A stretch of 14,600 bases of DNA from Casimicrobiaceae bacterium. GTDB taxonomy: Bacteria; Pseudomonadota; Gammaproteobacteria; Burkholderiales; Casimicrobiaceae. Made by a program: the position numbers and the translations under genes. Positions 1-10,638 of the stretch are shown piece after piece. The notes beneath the pieces are model-generated. The model was given only the letters and a program-made list of their open reading frames with translations, searched no databases and had not been told where the DNA came from. Numbering within the stretch: position 1 is the first letter of the stretch; each line of letters opens with the position of its first letter. The stretch lies in assembly GCA_955652025.1 (NCBI GenBank), contig CATPAO010000166.1, positions 1-14,600 on the forward strand, in the 5' to 3' direction.

Positions 1-995
1 GCTACGCAGGCGCCGGCGCAGTCTTTCTCGCGCTCACGCTTGGGATGGCCGCGGTCGCCCTGTTCGCCCGCATCGCTTTGCGGCTGCCGCAGGACGCGCC
101 GAACGAACGCTCATTGCACACCCGTCCGGTGCCGCGCGTGGGCGGCCTCGCGATCTGGGTGGGCTTCCTGCCCGCTGCGCTGTGGTTTCCACCCGAGTTT
201 CCCGGCGGTGTGGTGGGCTGGCTGCCGCCATGGCTGCTGCTGTTGGCGGTATCGGCGATCGATGACGCGCGTGGCGTTGCCGTGGCCGTGCGCCTTGCCG
301 CGCACGCCGGTGCGGCGCTGTGGTGCGCGGCGTGGTTGATCACGGCGGAACCGGTTGGCGCGAACGTCTACGTCGCCGTGGTCGCGTTGGCGTTGCTGAT
401 CGCCTGGGTATCCAATCTTTACAATTTCATGGACGGCAACGACGGCCTCGCGGCGGCGATGACGATGATCGGCTTCGGCGCCTACGGCGCCGCGGCGTTG
501 CGCGCCGGCGATCACGCGGTGCCCTACTTGGCGCTGGCGGCGGCGACGTTGCCGTTTCTGGTCGTCAATCGTCCGCGCGCCACAATGTTCCTGGGCGATG
601 GCGGCTCGGTGCCGCTCGGATTCGTGGCGGCAGCGTTCGGCGCCGCCGGCACCGTGTCCGGTCAATGGCCGGCGTGGTTCCCGGTACTCGTGTTCCTGCC
701 CTTCATCGCGGATGCAACGGTCACGCTGCTGCGGCGCGCTGTTCGGGGTGAGCACGTCGTTCTCCCGCATCGCGATCATTACTATCAGCGGCTGCATCGC
801 CTCGGCGCCGGACATGCCGGGACGCTTTCCGTCTACGCGATGCTGATGATCGCGGCGGCCGGCACTGCGCTCGGCTGTCTCGCGTTCGCGCCGGCATGGG
901 GACCTGTCGCGCTCGCGCTCGCTTGCGTTGTATGCTTCATAATGTTCGCGGCGATTGATTATCATTGGCGCCGCAAACCGACCGCTTCCCGATGA
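1..995 (+). CDS. Polyprenyl-phosphate sugar-1-phosphate transferase (WecA/WbpL/MraY superfamily), 5' partial
   Basis: Integral inner-membrane enzyme expected to transfer a sugar-1-phosphate (GlcNAc or a related HexNAc) from a UDP-sugar to undecaprenyl phosphate, the first step of O-antigen or capsule repeat-unit assembly. The open frame runs to the window edge from base 3. The first ATG (45) lies inside what reads as the first membrane helix, so the true start is probably outside the window. Visible family motifs: PNERSLHTRPVPRVGG near the N-terminus, NLYNFMDGNDGLA (acidic metal/catalytic loop), NRPRATMFLGDGG, and the late cytoplasmic motif PHRDHYYQRLHRLG (HxHxxxR type). Many hydrophobic stretches lie between them. 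The stop (993-995) overlaps the next start as ATGA, so the two genes are probably translationally coupled. The family is secure. The exact sugar cannot be read from sequence; WbpL-like substrates are likely given the WbpM-like neighbour. Confidence 0.9.
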   Translation, partial: YAGAGAVFLALTLGMAAVALFARIALRLPQDAPNERSLHTRPVPRVGGLAIWVGFLPAALWFPPEFPGGVVGWLPPWLLLLAVSAIDDARGVAVAVRLAAHAGAALWCAAWLITAEPVGANVYVAVVALALLIAWVSNLYNFMDGNDGLAAAMTMIGFGAYGAAALRAGDHAVPYLALAAATLPFLVVNRPRATMFLGDGGSVPLGFVAAAFGAAGTVSGQWPAWFPVLVFLPFIADATVTLLRRAVRGEHVVLPHRDHYYQRLHRLGAGHAGTLSVYAMLMIAAAGTALGCLAFAPAWGPVALALACVVCFIMFAAIDYHWRRKPTASR

Positions 996-2899
996 CCCTC
1001 GGCTTCAACTGGCGCGCTGCGCTCGCTTTCCTCCACGACATTTGCGCGGCCGCGCTCGCGTGGATGGCGATCTTCTGGCTGCGGTTCAATCTCGATCTGC
1101 GCGACCCGTATGTGTCGGAGGCCTGGTTCACGCTGGCCTGGATCCTTCCGTTGCAAGCGACGATTTTCTTGGCGCTCGGGCTCTATCGCGGGCTGTGGCG
1201 CTTCGCCAGCATCCTCGATCTGCAGCGGATCGTGCTCGCCGCGGCGCTCGGCACGATCGTCATTCCGCTGGTGCTCGTGATGTTGCAGTTGCAAACCGTC
1301 GTGCCGCGGAGCGTGCTCGTGCTCTATCCGATCGTGCTGATCTTCCTGATGGCGGGCTCGCGCTTCGCGTACCGCATTTGGAAGGAGCATCGGTTGTACA
1401 GTCCGCTCGCCGCGCTCGGCGAGCCGGTGCTGATCGTCGGCGCCGGCGAAGCCGGAGCGCGGCTCACCGAGGACATGGCGCGAAGCCGGCAGTGGCGCGT
1501 CGTCGGATTGCTCGACGACGACCCGGCAAAACACGGGCGGCTCCTGCGCAACGTGAGCGTGCTGGGACCGATCGACGATCTTCCCGGCTGGACGCGACGC
1601 TACGGCGTGCGCAAGGTCGTGATCGCGCTGCCGTCCACCAATCACGCGGTGCGACGGCGGGTGGCCGAGCGTTGCGCGGCCGCCGGCGTCGAAGCGCTGA
1701 CAGTGCCGTCGTACGAAGACCTGATCTCGGGCCGCTATCCGCTGACGATGTTGCGCAACGTCGACGCGGACGACCTCCTGGGCCGTGACCCGGTCAAGCT
1801 CGACAACGCGGGATTGGCCGAGTGGCTCGGCAATCGCGTCGTCGTCGTGACCGGCGCCGGCGGCTCGATCGGCGCCGAGCTCGCGCGGCAGATCGCACGC
1901 TTTCGTCCGGCGCGCCTCGTGTTGTTCGACGTCTCCGAGGCAGCGCTCTACGAAATCCAGATGGCGCTCGCCGACGCATTTCCGCAACTGCCGATCTCAC
2001 CGGTCGTCGGCGACGTCAAGCACGTAGCGCTGGTCGACGCCGTGCTCGAGCGCGAGCGGCCCGACGTGATCTTCCACGCGGCGGCGTACAAGCACGTGCC
2101 GCTGATGGAGGAGATCAACGCGTGGCAGGCGGTGCAGAACAACGCCTACGGCACTTGGGTGCTGGCGCGCGCGGCCGTTGCGGCGAAGGTCGAGAAATTC
2201 GTGCTGGTGTCGACCGACAAGGCGGTGAATCCGACCTCGGTGATGGGCGCGACCAAACGCTTCGCCGAGATCGTGTGCCAGAGCTTGCAGGGCGGCGGAA
2301 CGCAGTTCGTGCTGGTCCGGTTCGGCAACGTCTTCGGCAGCGCGGGCAGCGTGATTCCGCGCTTTCAGGAACAGATCGCGCGCGGCGGTCCGGTCACGGT
2401 CACGCATCCCGAGATCACGCGCTTTTTCATGTCGGCCTCCGAGGCGACGCAGTTGCTGCTGCAAGCCGGCCTGCAGGGAAAGGGCGGCGAGATCCTGGTG
2501 CTCGACATGGGCGACCCGGTGCGCATCGTCGATCTCGCGCGCGACCTGATCCGCCTCTACGGCGCCGATCCGGACAACGTCGCTGTCGTGTTCACGGGAT
2601 TGCGGCCGGGCGAAAAGCTCTTCGAAGAGCCGCTCGCGTTGGAGGAGGCGACGAAGCCGACGCCGCATCCGAAGCTTCGCATCGCGCAAGCGCGCGAGGC
2701 CAATCGTGACGCGGTCGGGCAGATGGTCGCCTGGTGCGAGCGCGACCGCGCCGCCGACGATGCCGAAGTCCGCGCGCGGTTGAAGACGTGGATCCCCGAG
2801 TATTCACCGCCGGCGGGAGCGCCGGTGCAGCCGATCCCCGTGGAAGCGACCGGCGACGCTGCGGTGCCGCTGCCGCTGCGCGCGCCGCGCCGGCGCTGA
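992..2899 (+). CDS. WbpM/CapD/FlaA1-family membrane-anchored UDP-sugar 4,6-dehydratase/epimerase
   Basis: Predicted 635-residue protein that modifies a UDP-HexNAc (usually UDP-GlcNAc to a 4-keto-6-deoxy sugar) for surface polysaccharide synthesis. Domains in order: hydrophobic N-terminal part with about four membrane segments (residues 10-125), a CoA-binding-like Rossmann domain starting at VLIVGAGEAG (146-155), and an extended short-chain dehydrogenase domain. The latter has the NAD-binding loop VTGAGGSIG (286-294), HAAAYKHVP (362-370), STDKAV (407-412) and VMGATK (417-422), in which Met418 replaces the usual catalytic Tyr, as is typical of the WbpM/PglF group. The start is set at ATG 992, which overlaps the previous stop (ATGA); a TTG nine codons upstream is less likely. 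The C-terminal tail, about 30 residues rich in Pro and Ala, looks non-catalytic. Length matches the long two-domain WbpM/CapD class. The precise product (QuiNAc, FucNAc or other) is not determined. Confidence 0.92.
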   Translation: MTLGFNWRAALAFLHDICAAALAWMAIFWLRFNLDLRDPYVSEAWFTLAWILPLQATIFLALGLYRGLWRFASILDLQRIVLAAALGTIVIPLVLVMLQLQTVVPRSVLVLYPIVLIFLMAGSRFAYRIWKEHRLYSPLAALGEPVLIVGAGEAGARLTEDMARSRQWRVVGLLDDDPAKHGRLLRNVSVLGPIDDLPGWTRRYGVRKVVIALPSTNHAVRRRVAERCAAAGVEALTVPSYEDLISGRYPLTMLRNVDADDLLGRDPVKLDNAGLAEWLGNRVVVVTGAGGSIGAELARQIARFRPARLVLFDVSEAALYEIQMALADAFPQLPISPVVGDVKHVALVDAVLERERPDVIFHAAAYKHVPLMEEINAWQAVQNNAYGTWVLARAAVAAKVEKFVLVSTDKAVNPTSVMGATKRFAEIVCQSLQGGGTQFVLVRFGNVFGSAGSVIPRFQEQIARGGPVTVTHPEITRFFMSASEATQLLLQAGLQGKGGEILVLDMGDPVRIVDLARDLIRLYGADPDNVAVVFTGLRPGEKLFEEPLALEEATKPTPHPKLRIAQAREANRDAVGQMVAWCERDRAADDAEVRARLKTWIPEYSPPAGAPVQPIPVEATGDAAVPLPLRAPRRR

Positions 2900-2905
2900 A
2901 CGCGA

Positions 2906-3062
2906 TCAGGCGCGACGCTGCGGCGGCATTTCCGCCGCGTGCGCCCGCCGGGACCCGAGCCAGATGCCGAGCAGGATCAGCGCGAGCAGGCCCCTGCTCG
3001 TCATGCAGCATCGTGTTGAAAAGGCCGATGCCGAGCGTCGCCACGAGCGCTGCCGCCGCGCC
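2906..3062 (-). pseudogene. Frameshifted C-terminal remnant of an O-antigen ligase/polymerase-like protein
   Basis: On the minus strand, frame one reads ATLGIGLFNTMLHDEQG. After a +1 shift near 2985-2995 the next frame reads LLALILLGIWLGSRRAHAAE and continues to a TGA at 2908-2906. Together they look like the last periplasmic loop (MLHDEQ) and last membrane helix of a Wzy/WaaL (PF04932-type) protein. An extra C in the GGGGCCTGCTC run would explain the shift. An in-frame TGA lies just upstream of the readable part, near the CATGACTAG at 3062-3070, and no start or upstream domain is present, so only about 50 of some 400 codons remain. It lies tail-to-tail with the WbpM-like gene. What is seen: two hydrophobic, family-like pieces in adjacent frames. 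Inference: a lost ligase or polymerase gene. Identification rests on a short segment. Confidence 0.6.
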
Positions 3063-3266
3063 TAGTCATGCCGATCTTTACTGCAAACCGGCGGACTTGC
3101 CCACCGACGCCGCGCAAATAAAGCGTTGGGACTTGCGCGCCGATTGAGACCAGTTGGCGCGTTAACCGGCGCGCCGCGCCGATGCGCCGATGTGTCGCAA
3201 AAGACTCAACGGCGCGACGCGTTCAACGCGGTAACTCGGCGAGGCGAACAACGCCAAAAGGCACGA
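3063..3266. other. Non-coding gap between the ligase remnant and the DUF4254 gene
   Basis: About 200 bases with no supported gene; with the remnant above it makes a 367-base stretch lacking an intact gene. A 15-codon frame starts with a GTG that overlaps the DUF4254 stop (GTGA) and ends at TGA, which may be the stub of a deleted next gene. A plus-strand frame ending at 3147 (LYCKPADLPTDAAQIKRWDL) is open but I do not recognise it. No convincing terminator with a T-tract is visible. Confidence 0.4.
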
Positions 3267-3890
3267 TCACCGCTTCCCACCATAGAGATAAGGATTGAGC
3301 TCAGGGGAGTTGTACATTTTGAACTGCCGATACACGCGCCAGAACGCCCGTCCTTCGACTGCCCACTCGAGCAGCGTGTCGAGGCAGTGCGCGAGATCGG
3401 AACGCTGAAGCGCGATGCGCGCGAGTTTTTCGCGGCAGGTCGCGATGTGTTCTGGCGTCGTGTCGGTGCGCCGCGTCTGTTCGCCCATACGGTGGATTTT
3501 GAGCGCGAGTATCGATAGCCGGTCGGTGATCGCACCCGCCGATTCCGATTGGTGCCAAGCGCCGGCGACCGGCTCGATGCCGACAATCCGCGCGAGCAGC
3601 GACTCGTCGATTTTTTCGATCGCGTCGTTACGGCGCTGGTTGTAGCCGTCGATCGCGCGCTTGTTGGCGGCGATCGCGCCATCGGGCACGTCTTTCCGCC
3701 TTGCCTGATCCTCTTCGTCCCACAGCAGGATGTTGCAGCGATGATTGGCCTCGATCCAGCGCCACGCCGCGTCATCGCCCGAAGACGGCGGCGCGATGCT
3801 CCATCCCGGCTCCGCGACGCCCCGGTCATGAAAGCCACAGATCGTGGCGGAGGCGACGTCGCCGAATATCGTCGTCGAGTGAGCGTTCAT
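3267..3890 (-). CDS. DUF4254 family protein in an LPS cluster
   Basis: A 207-residue, probably cytoplasmic and mostly helical protein with no signal peptide or membrane segment. It reads as DUF4254: a first conserved block around residues 47-93 (NHRCNILLWDEEDQARR, then IAANKRAIDGYNQRRNDAIEKID) and a second around 114-140 (SESAGAITDRLSILALKIHRM), with a C-terminal FWRVYRQFKMYN segment. DUF4254 proteins have no established biochemical role that I know of; the location here among glycosyltransferase and msbA genes suggests a part in lipopolysaccharide or glycan assembly (inference). The ATG (3890-3888) overlaps the TGA of the broken glycosyltransferase upstream as ATGA, implying coupled translation in the ancestor. 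A much longer upstream extension in the same frame (to 4580) is Arg/Ala-rich shadow sequence of the glycosyltransferase and is not used. The gene itself looks intact and of normal family length. Confidence 0.85.
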   Translation of the reverse strand: MNAHSTTIFGDVASATICGFHDRGVAEPGWSIAPPSSGDDAAWRWIEANHRCNILLWDEEDQARRKDVPDGAIAANKRAIDGYNQRRNDAIEKIDESLLARIVGIEPVAGAWHQSESAGAITDRLSILALKIHRMGEQTRRTDTTPEHIATCREKLARIALQRSDLAHCLDTLLEWAVEGRAFWRVYRQFKMYNSPELNPYLYGGKR

Positions 3891-4721
3891 CGTTCGTTCT
3901 GCGGCGTCCCGTTGCGTCGTTCGACGAGCGCGCGACGAAACACCGTCTCCATCCGATCGAGCACGGTTTCGACGCCGTAGCGGGGCAGCACGAAGGCCCG
4001 CGCGGCGGTGGCGAGCCGCGCTGCCGCGTCGGGGTGGTCCAACGGCGCGTCGATCGCGTCGGACAGCACCCGCGGATTCTGCGCCGGCACGAGCAGATAC
4101 CGGTGACCTATCCAGCGTCGCAACGTGGCGATGACGCCGACGATCGGACCGTCGCTGGAAAGGCCGATCTCGCGGCGCATCGCCGTGCGGTCGCGCGGCG
4201 CGAAGCGGAACGCGTCGATGCCGGTCGGAACGGAATCGATGCGATCCGGAGCGACGTCGTTGCCGCGGATCAGCTGCTCGCGCAATGCATCTCCCGTTGT
4301 CACGATGCGCGCGGTGGCCTGTCGGTAGAGCCAACGCGTCGCGGGATCGTTCGGCACGGCGATCGACACGTGGCGCGTGCGGACCATGACCGGCCCCGGC
4401 CGGCGCCCGATCTCGAGCCAGCGGCAGGCGATCGCAGTGAGCCAGGAATCGGTCGAGCTGTGCGTGTTGACGACGCGACGGGCTCGCGCGCGAGCGAATC
4501 GAGCAACGCCCGGGTGCCGCGCGGGCGCCTGGCGCCGATCGGCAGCGACAGCGCCGGCACGCCGAAGCGCGGCGCCTCATCGAGAATGTGCGCGCCGTCG
4601 GCCGCCCAGACGCGGACGCGATGGCCGCGCGCGGTCAGTCCCGCCGCTTCGGAGAGCATGCGGATCTCTTGCCCGCCCCAGCCCGACGATGCCTCGCTGT
4701 GTGCTATCGAAAGCGGCGTCG

Positions 4722-4725
<4 letters not shown>
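3887..4725 (-). pseudogene. Broken family 4 glycosyltransferase: frameshift plus internal deletion
   Basis: GTG start at 4725 overlaps the msbA stop (GTGA). The first frame gives a good GT4 N-terminus (MTTPLSIAHSEASSGWGGQE, then EIRMLSEAAGLTARGHRVRV) but runs into Arg/Pro-rich nonsense after about 4485 and stops at 4300. The neighbouring frame then carries the expected continuation: VVNTHSSTDSWL, VRTRHVSIAVPN, IVTTGDALREQL, VPTGIDAFRF and VGVIATLRRWIGHRYLL. One missing base near 4480-4486 explains the switch. At 4080-4095, HRYLL is joined directly to VPAQNPRVLSDAIDAPLDHP, a segment that in GT4 enzymes lies about 90-100 residues further on. The missing part holds the donor-sugar Rossmann core and the E-x7-E motif. 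Even with the frame repaired the protein would be about 279 residues rather than roughly 370, so it should be inactive. The frameshift alone could be a sequencing error; the deletion argues for real decay. Confidence 0.85.
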
Positions 4726-6464
<1,739 letters not shown>

Positions 6465-6532
6465 GGGCGGGACGGTCGGCGGTTTCGCGCGGGGCGATGC
6501 GCGCGCGACGCGGGGCGGGAACACGAGCGCAA

Positions 6533-6538
6533 ATTATA
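6533..6538 (-). promoter_or_regulatory. Extended -10 promoter element upstream of msbA
   Basis: The minus strand reads TGCTATAAT, a perfect TATAAT preceded by TGn, in the gap between the upstream glycosyltransferase stop (6547) and msbA. No good -35 stands 16-18 bases upstream (GCCGGT at 17), as is tolerated for extended -10 promoters. Transcription would start about 60 bases before the msbA ATG. Sequence match only. Confidence 0.5.
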
Positions 6539-6546
6539 GCAGCGTG

Positions 6547-7842
6547 TCAACGGGGACCGGCATCGCCGCCGGTCGCGGGCGGAGGTGCGGCGCGGCTTGA
6601 GGTGTCGGCCGCGTTCGCAGGCGGCAGCGGCCCGTCCGCGCCTTGCGCCGCGGCGCTCGGTTCGACGACAGCGATCGGGACGGCCCGCGCCTTGTTGCCG
6701 CGGCGACGTGCGACACTGGCTTCGAGCAACGCCTTGTACAAGAGCACCAGTTGCAATGTCATCGCCGGTGGCGTGAAGGGCAGCACGGCGCTGCGCGCAT
6801 TGGCGCCCAACCGCGCGCGCAGTGCGCCGTCCATCAGCGCGCGCATATGGACTGCCAACGTCGCTGCATCGCGCGACGCGCAGACGAATCCCGCAGCGGC
6901 GCTTCGCACGAGCTCCGCGGCGCCCGATTTGGTGCTGGTGATCACCGGCATGCCGCAGGCCATCGCTTCCATCGCCGCATTGGGCAACGGATCGTAGAGC
7001 GTCGGCAGCACGAACGCGTCGGCGGCGCCGTAGTAAGGCTTCGGATCTTTCTGCGGGCCCGCGAACGTCACGCGGTCGGCGACGCCGGCGCGCACGGCAC
7101 GTTGCACGTAAGCGTCCATCCGGCTTTCGCGGCCCACGACGATAAGGTGCGCCGGGGAGGGCACCTCGCGCATGGCGTCGAGCAACGTCGCCACACCCTT
7201 GCGCTCGTAGCCGGACCCGACGAGCAGAAACACGATCGCGTCGTCGACGATGCCGAGCCGGGCGCGCGTGGCGGCGCGATCGGCGCGAAGCGCAGACGAG
7301 AAGACGTCCGAATCGACCGCGTTGTAGATGAGATGCAGCTTCGGGTCCGGAACGCCGAAGCGTGATTTGATCTCGTCGCGCACCATCGCCGAGTTGCAGA
7401 TGACTGCCGCAAGCGACGGACGTTGCAACAGTCGGCGCTCCATTCGCGTGACGTAGCGGTGATACGGGCTCACCGCGAGCGTGAAACGCCTGAGCGCGCT
7501 CGCTTCCTTTCGGCGCTCTTCCAGCCACACCGCATGCACGCCGTCGCCGGCGCGAAAGATGTCGCAGCAGGTGAGCCGCTCATGCGACTGGACGAGGTCC
7601 GGCTCGGTGCGGACGATCTTGCGGCACACGGCGCGCGCGAACCCCCAGTCGCGCCACAGCCGCCCCAGGTAGAACGGATCGACGATCTGCGGCTCCATCA
7701 GGTGCAGATTCGTTTCCGGCCATTCGCGCGTGTACAGCGAGATCGCGACGTTGCGCTCGAGCAGCGCCTCGAGCGCGTGCTCGATGAAGCGTTCGGCGCC
7801 ACCGTAAGGCGTGTAGCGCTGGCGGATGATCGCGAGTCGCAT
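6547..7842 (-). CDS. Family 4 (GT-B) glycosyltransferase, LPS core type
   Basis: 431-residue cytoplasmic or membrane-associated sugar transferase, probably adding a hexose to the LPS core. N-terminal acceptor half begins MRLAIIRQRYTPYGGAERFI, with the glycine-rich acceptor loop. The C-terminal donor half starts near residue 203 (IVFLLVGSGYERKG) and includes LIVVGRES (233-240), VTFAGPQKD (258-266) and the nucleotide-sugar motif YDPLPNAAMEAMACGMPV (283-300), where Asp284 takes the first acidic place of the E-x7-E motif and Glu292 the second. The fold is complete by about residue 380. The last 50 residues are Ala/Pro-rich low complexity, longer than usual for the family. It follows the WaaQ-like gene by 6 bases, so they are probably co-transcribed. 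WaaG-like proteins are the nearest group by reading, but donor and acceptor cannot be assigned. Confidence 0.88.
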   Translation of the reverse strand: MRLAIIRQRYTPYGGAERFIEHALEALLERNVAISLYTREWPETNLHLMEPQIVDPFYLGRLWRDWGFARAVCRKIVRTEPDLVQSHERLTCCDIFRAGDGVHAVWLEERRKEASALRRFTLAVSPYHRYVTRMERRLLQRPSLAAVICNSAMVRDEIKSRFGVPDPKLHLIYNAVDSDVFSSALRADRAATRARLGIVDDAIVFLLVGSGYERKGVATLLDAMREVPSPAHLIVVGRESRMDAYVQRAVRAGVADRVTFAGPQKDPKPYYGAADAFVLPTLYDPLPNAAMEAMACGMPVITSTKSGAAELVRSAAAGFVCASRDAATLAVHMRALMDGALRARLGANARSAVLPFTPPAMTLQLVLLYKALLEASVARRRGNKARAVPIAVVEPSAAAQGADGPLPPANAADTSSRAAPPPATGGDAGPR

Positions 7843-7848
7843 CGGGAG

Positions 7849-10025
<2,177 letters not shown>

Positions 10026-10068
10026 CACCGCCGCCTCGGGCTATGCGCGTCCTCTCGCGGTTTCGATC

Positions 10069-10638
10069 ATGGCGATGAAACCCGGCGAACGGCGGCTGCA
10101 GATCCTGCAGACGCTCGCGACGATGCTCGAGCATCCGAAGAACGAGAAGGTCACCACGGCCGCGCTCGCCGCGCGCCTCGACGTGTCGGAGGCGGCGCTC
10201 TATCGCCACTTCGCGAGCAAGGCGCAGATGTTCGAGGGCCTGATCGAATTCATCGAGTCGACGCTGTTCTCGCTCGTGAACAAGATCAACGCCGACACGC
10301 AAGACGGCGTCGCGCAGGCCGAGCAGACAGTTGTGATGCTGCTCTCGTTCGCCGAAAAGAACCGAGGCATGACGCGGGTGCTGATCGGCGACGCGCTGGT
10401 GCACGAGGACGAGCGATTACAAGCGCGGATCAACCAGTTGACCGACAAGCTCGAGGCGTCGCTGCGGCAGTCGCTGCGGATCGCGCAAGCCGCGAACGGC
10501 TGGCATGGCGATGCGAACGCCGACGCCGCCGTGCTGATCGCCTACGTCGTCGGCCGCTGGCAGCTCTTCGCGAAGACCGGGTTCAAGCGCGCGCCGCAGG
10601 AAAGCTGGGACCTGCAGCGGAAATTCCTGTTCGGATGA
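10069..10638 (+). CDS. slmA: Nucleoid occlusion factor SlmA (TetR fold)
   Basis: 189-residue DNA-binding protein that, in studied bacteria, binds SlmA-binding sites on the chromosome and antagonises FtsZ polymerisation over the nucleoid. The N-terminal KPGERRLQILQTLATMLE and the helix-turn-helix TTAALAARLDVSEAALYRHF (29-48) followed by ASKAQMFEGLIEFIE are highly characteristic of SlmA and distinguish it from generic TetR repressors. The C-terminal WQLFAKTGFKRAPQ and the ending RKFLFG also fit. Start ATG 10069, with another ATG two codons on at 10075. It follows argB on the same strand by 43 bases with no terminator visible, so read-through is likely. Its TGA (10636-10638) overlaps the start of the next gene (ATGA). 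Confidence 0.93.
   Translation: MAMKPGERRLQILQTLATMLEHPKNEKVTTAALAARLDVSEAALYRHFASKAQMFEGLIEFIESTLFSLVNKINADTQDGVAQAEQTVVMLLSFAEKNRGMTRVLIGDALVHEDERLQARINQLTDKLEASLRQSLRIAQAANGWHGDANADAAVLIAYVVGRWQLFAKTGFKRAPQESWDLQRKFLFG

Noticed and set aside
407..422. Missing catalytic Tyr in the WbpM-like dehydratase as a sign of inactivity (residues 407-422 of the protein, near bases 2210-2257)
   Set aside because: Met in place of Tyr within VMGATK is the normal state of the WbpM/PglF group, so it is not a defect.
111..965. Long antisense open frame opposite the WbpL-like gene
   Set aside because: Arg/His/Gln-rich composition typical of shadow frames in G+C-rich DNA; the plus-strand frame has all family motifs.
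962..1987. 341-codon antisense frame opposite the WbpM-like gene
   Set aside because: No recognisable motif, charged low-complexity composition, and it lies over catalytic motifs of the real gene.
2920..2938. Hairpin GCGGCGG-CATTT-CCGCCGC as a terminator of the WbpM-like gene
   Set aside because: A perfect 7 bp stem but no T-tract on either strand; it falls in former coding sequence of the ligase remnant, where GCG/CCG codons explain it.
3066..3147. Plus-strand frame ending LYCKPADLPTDAAQIKRWDL as a small gene or relic
   Set aside because: No start, no recognised family; an open frame of this length is expected by chance at this G+C content.
3891..4580. N-terminal extension of the DUF4254 frame to 437 residues
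   Set aside because: The added part is Arg/Ala-rich out-of-frame reading of the glycosyltransferase; the DUF4254 conserved blocks and ATGA start lie downstream.
6465..6524. GTG start for msbA at 6524
   Set aside because: It would begin only about 8 bases after the -10 box and adds a Pro/Arg-rich stretch not expected in MsbA; ATG 6464 fits the family.
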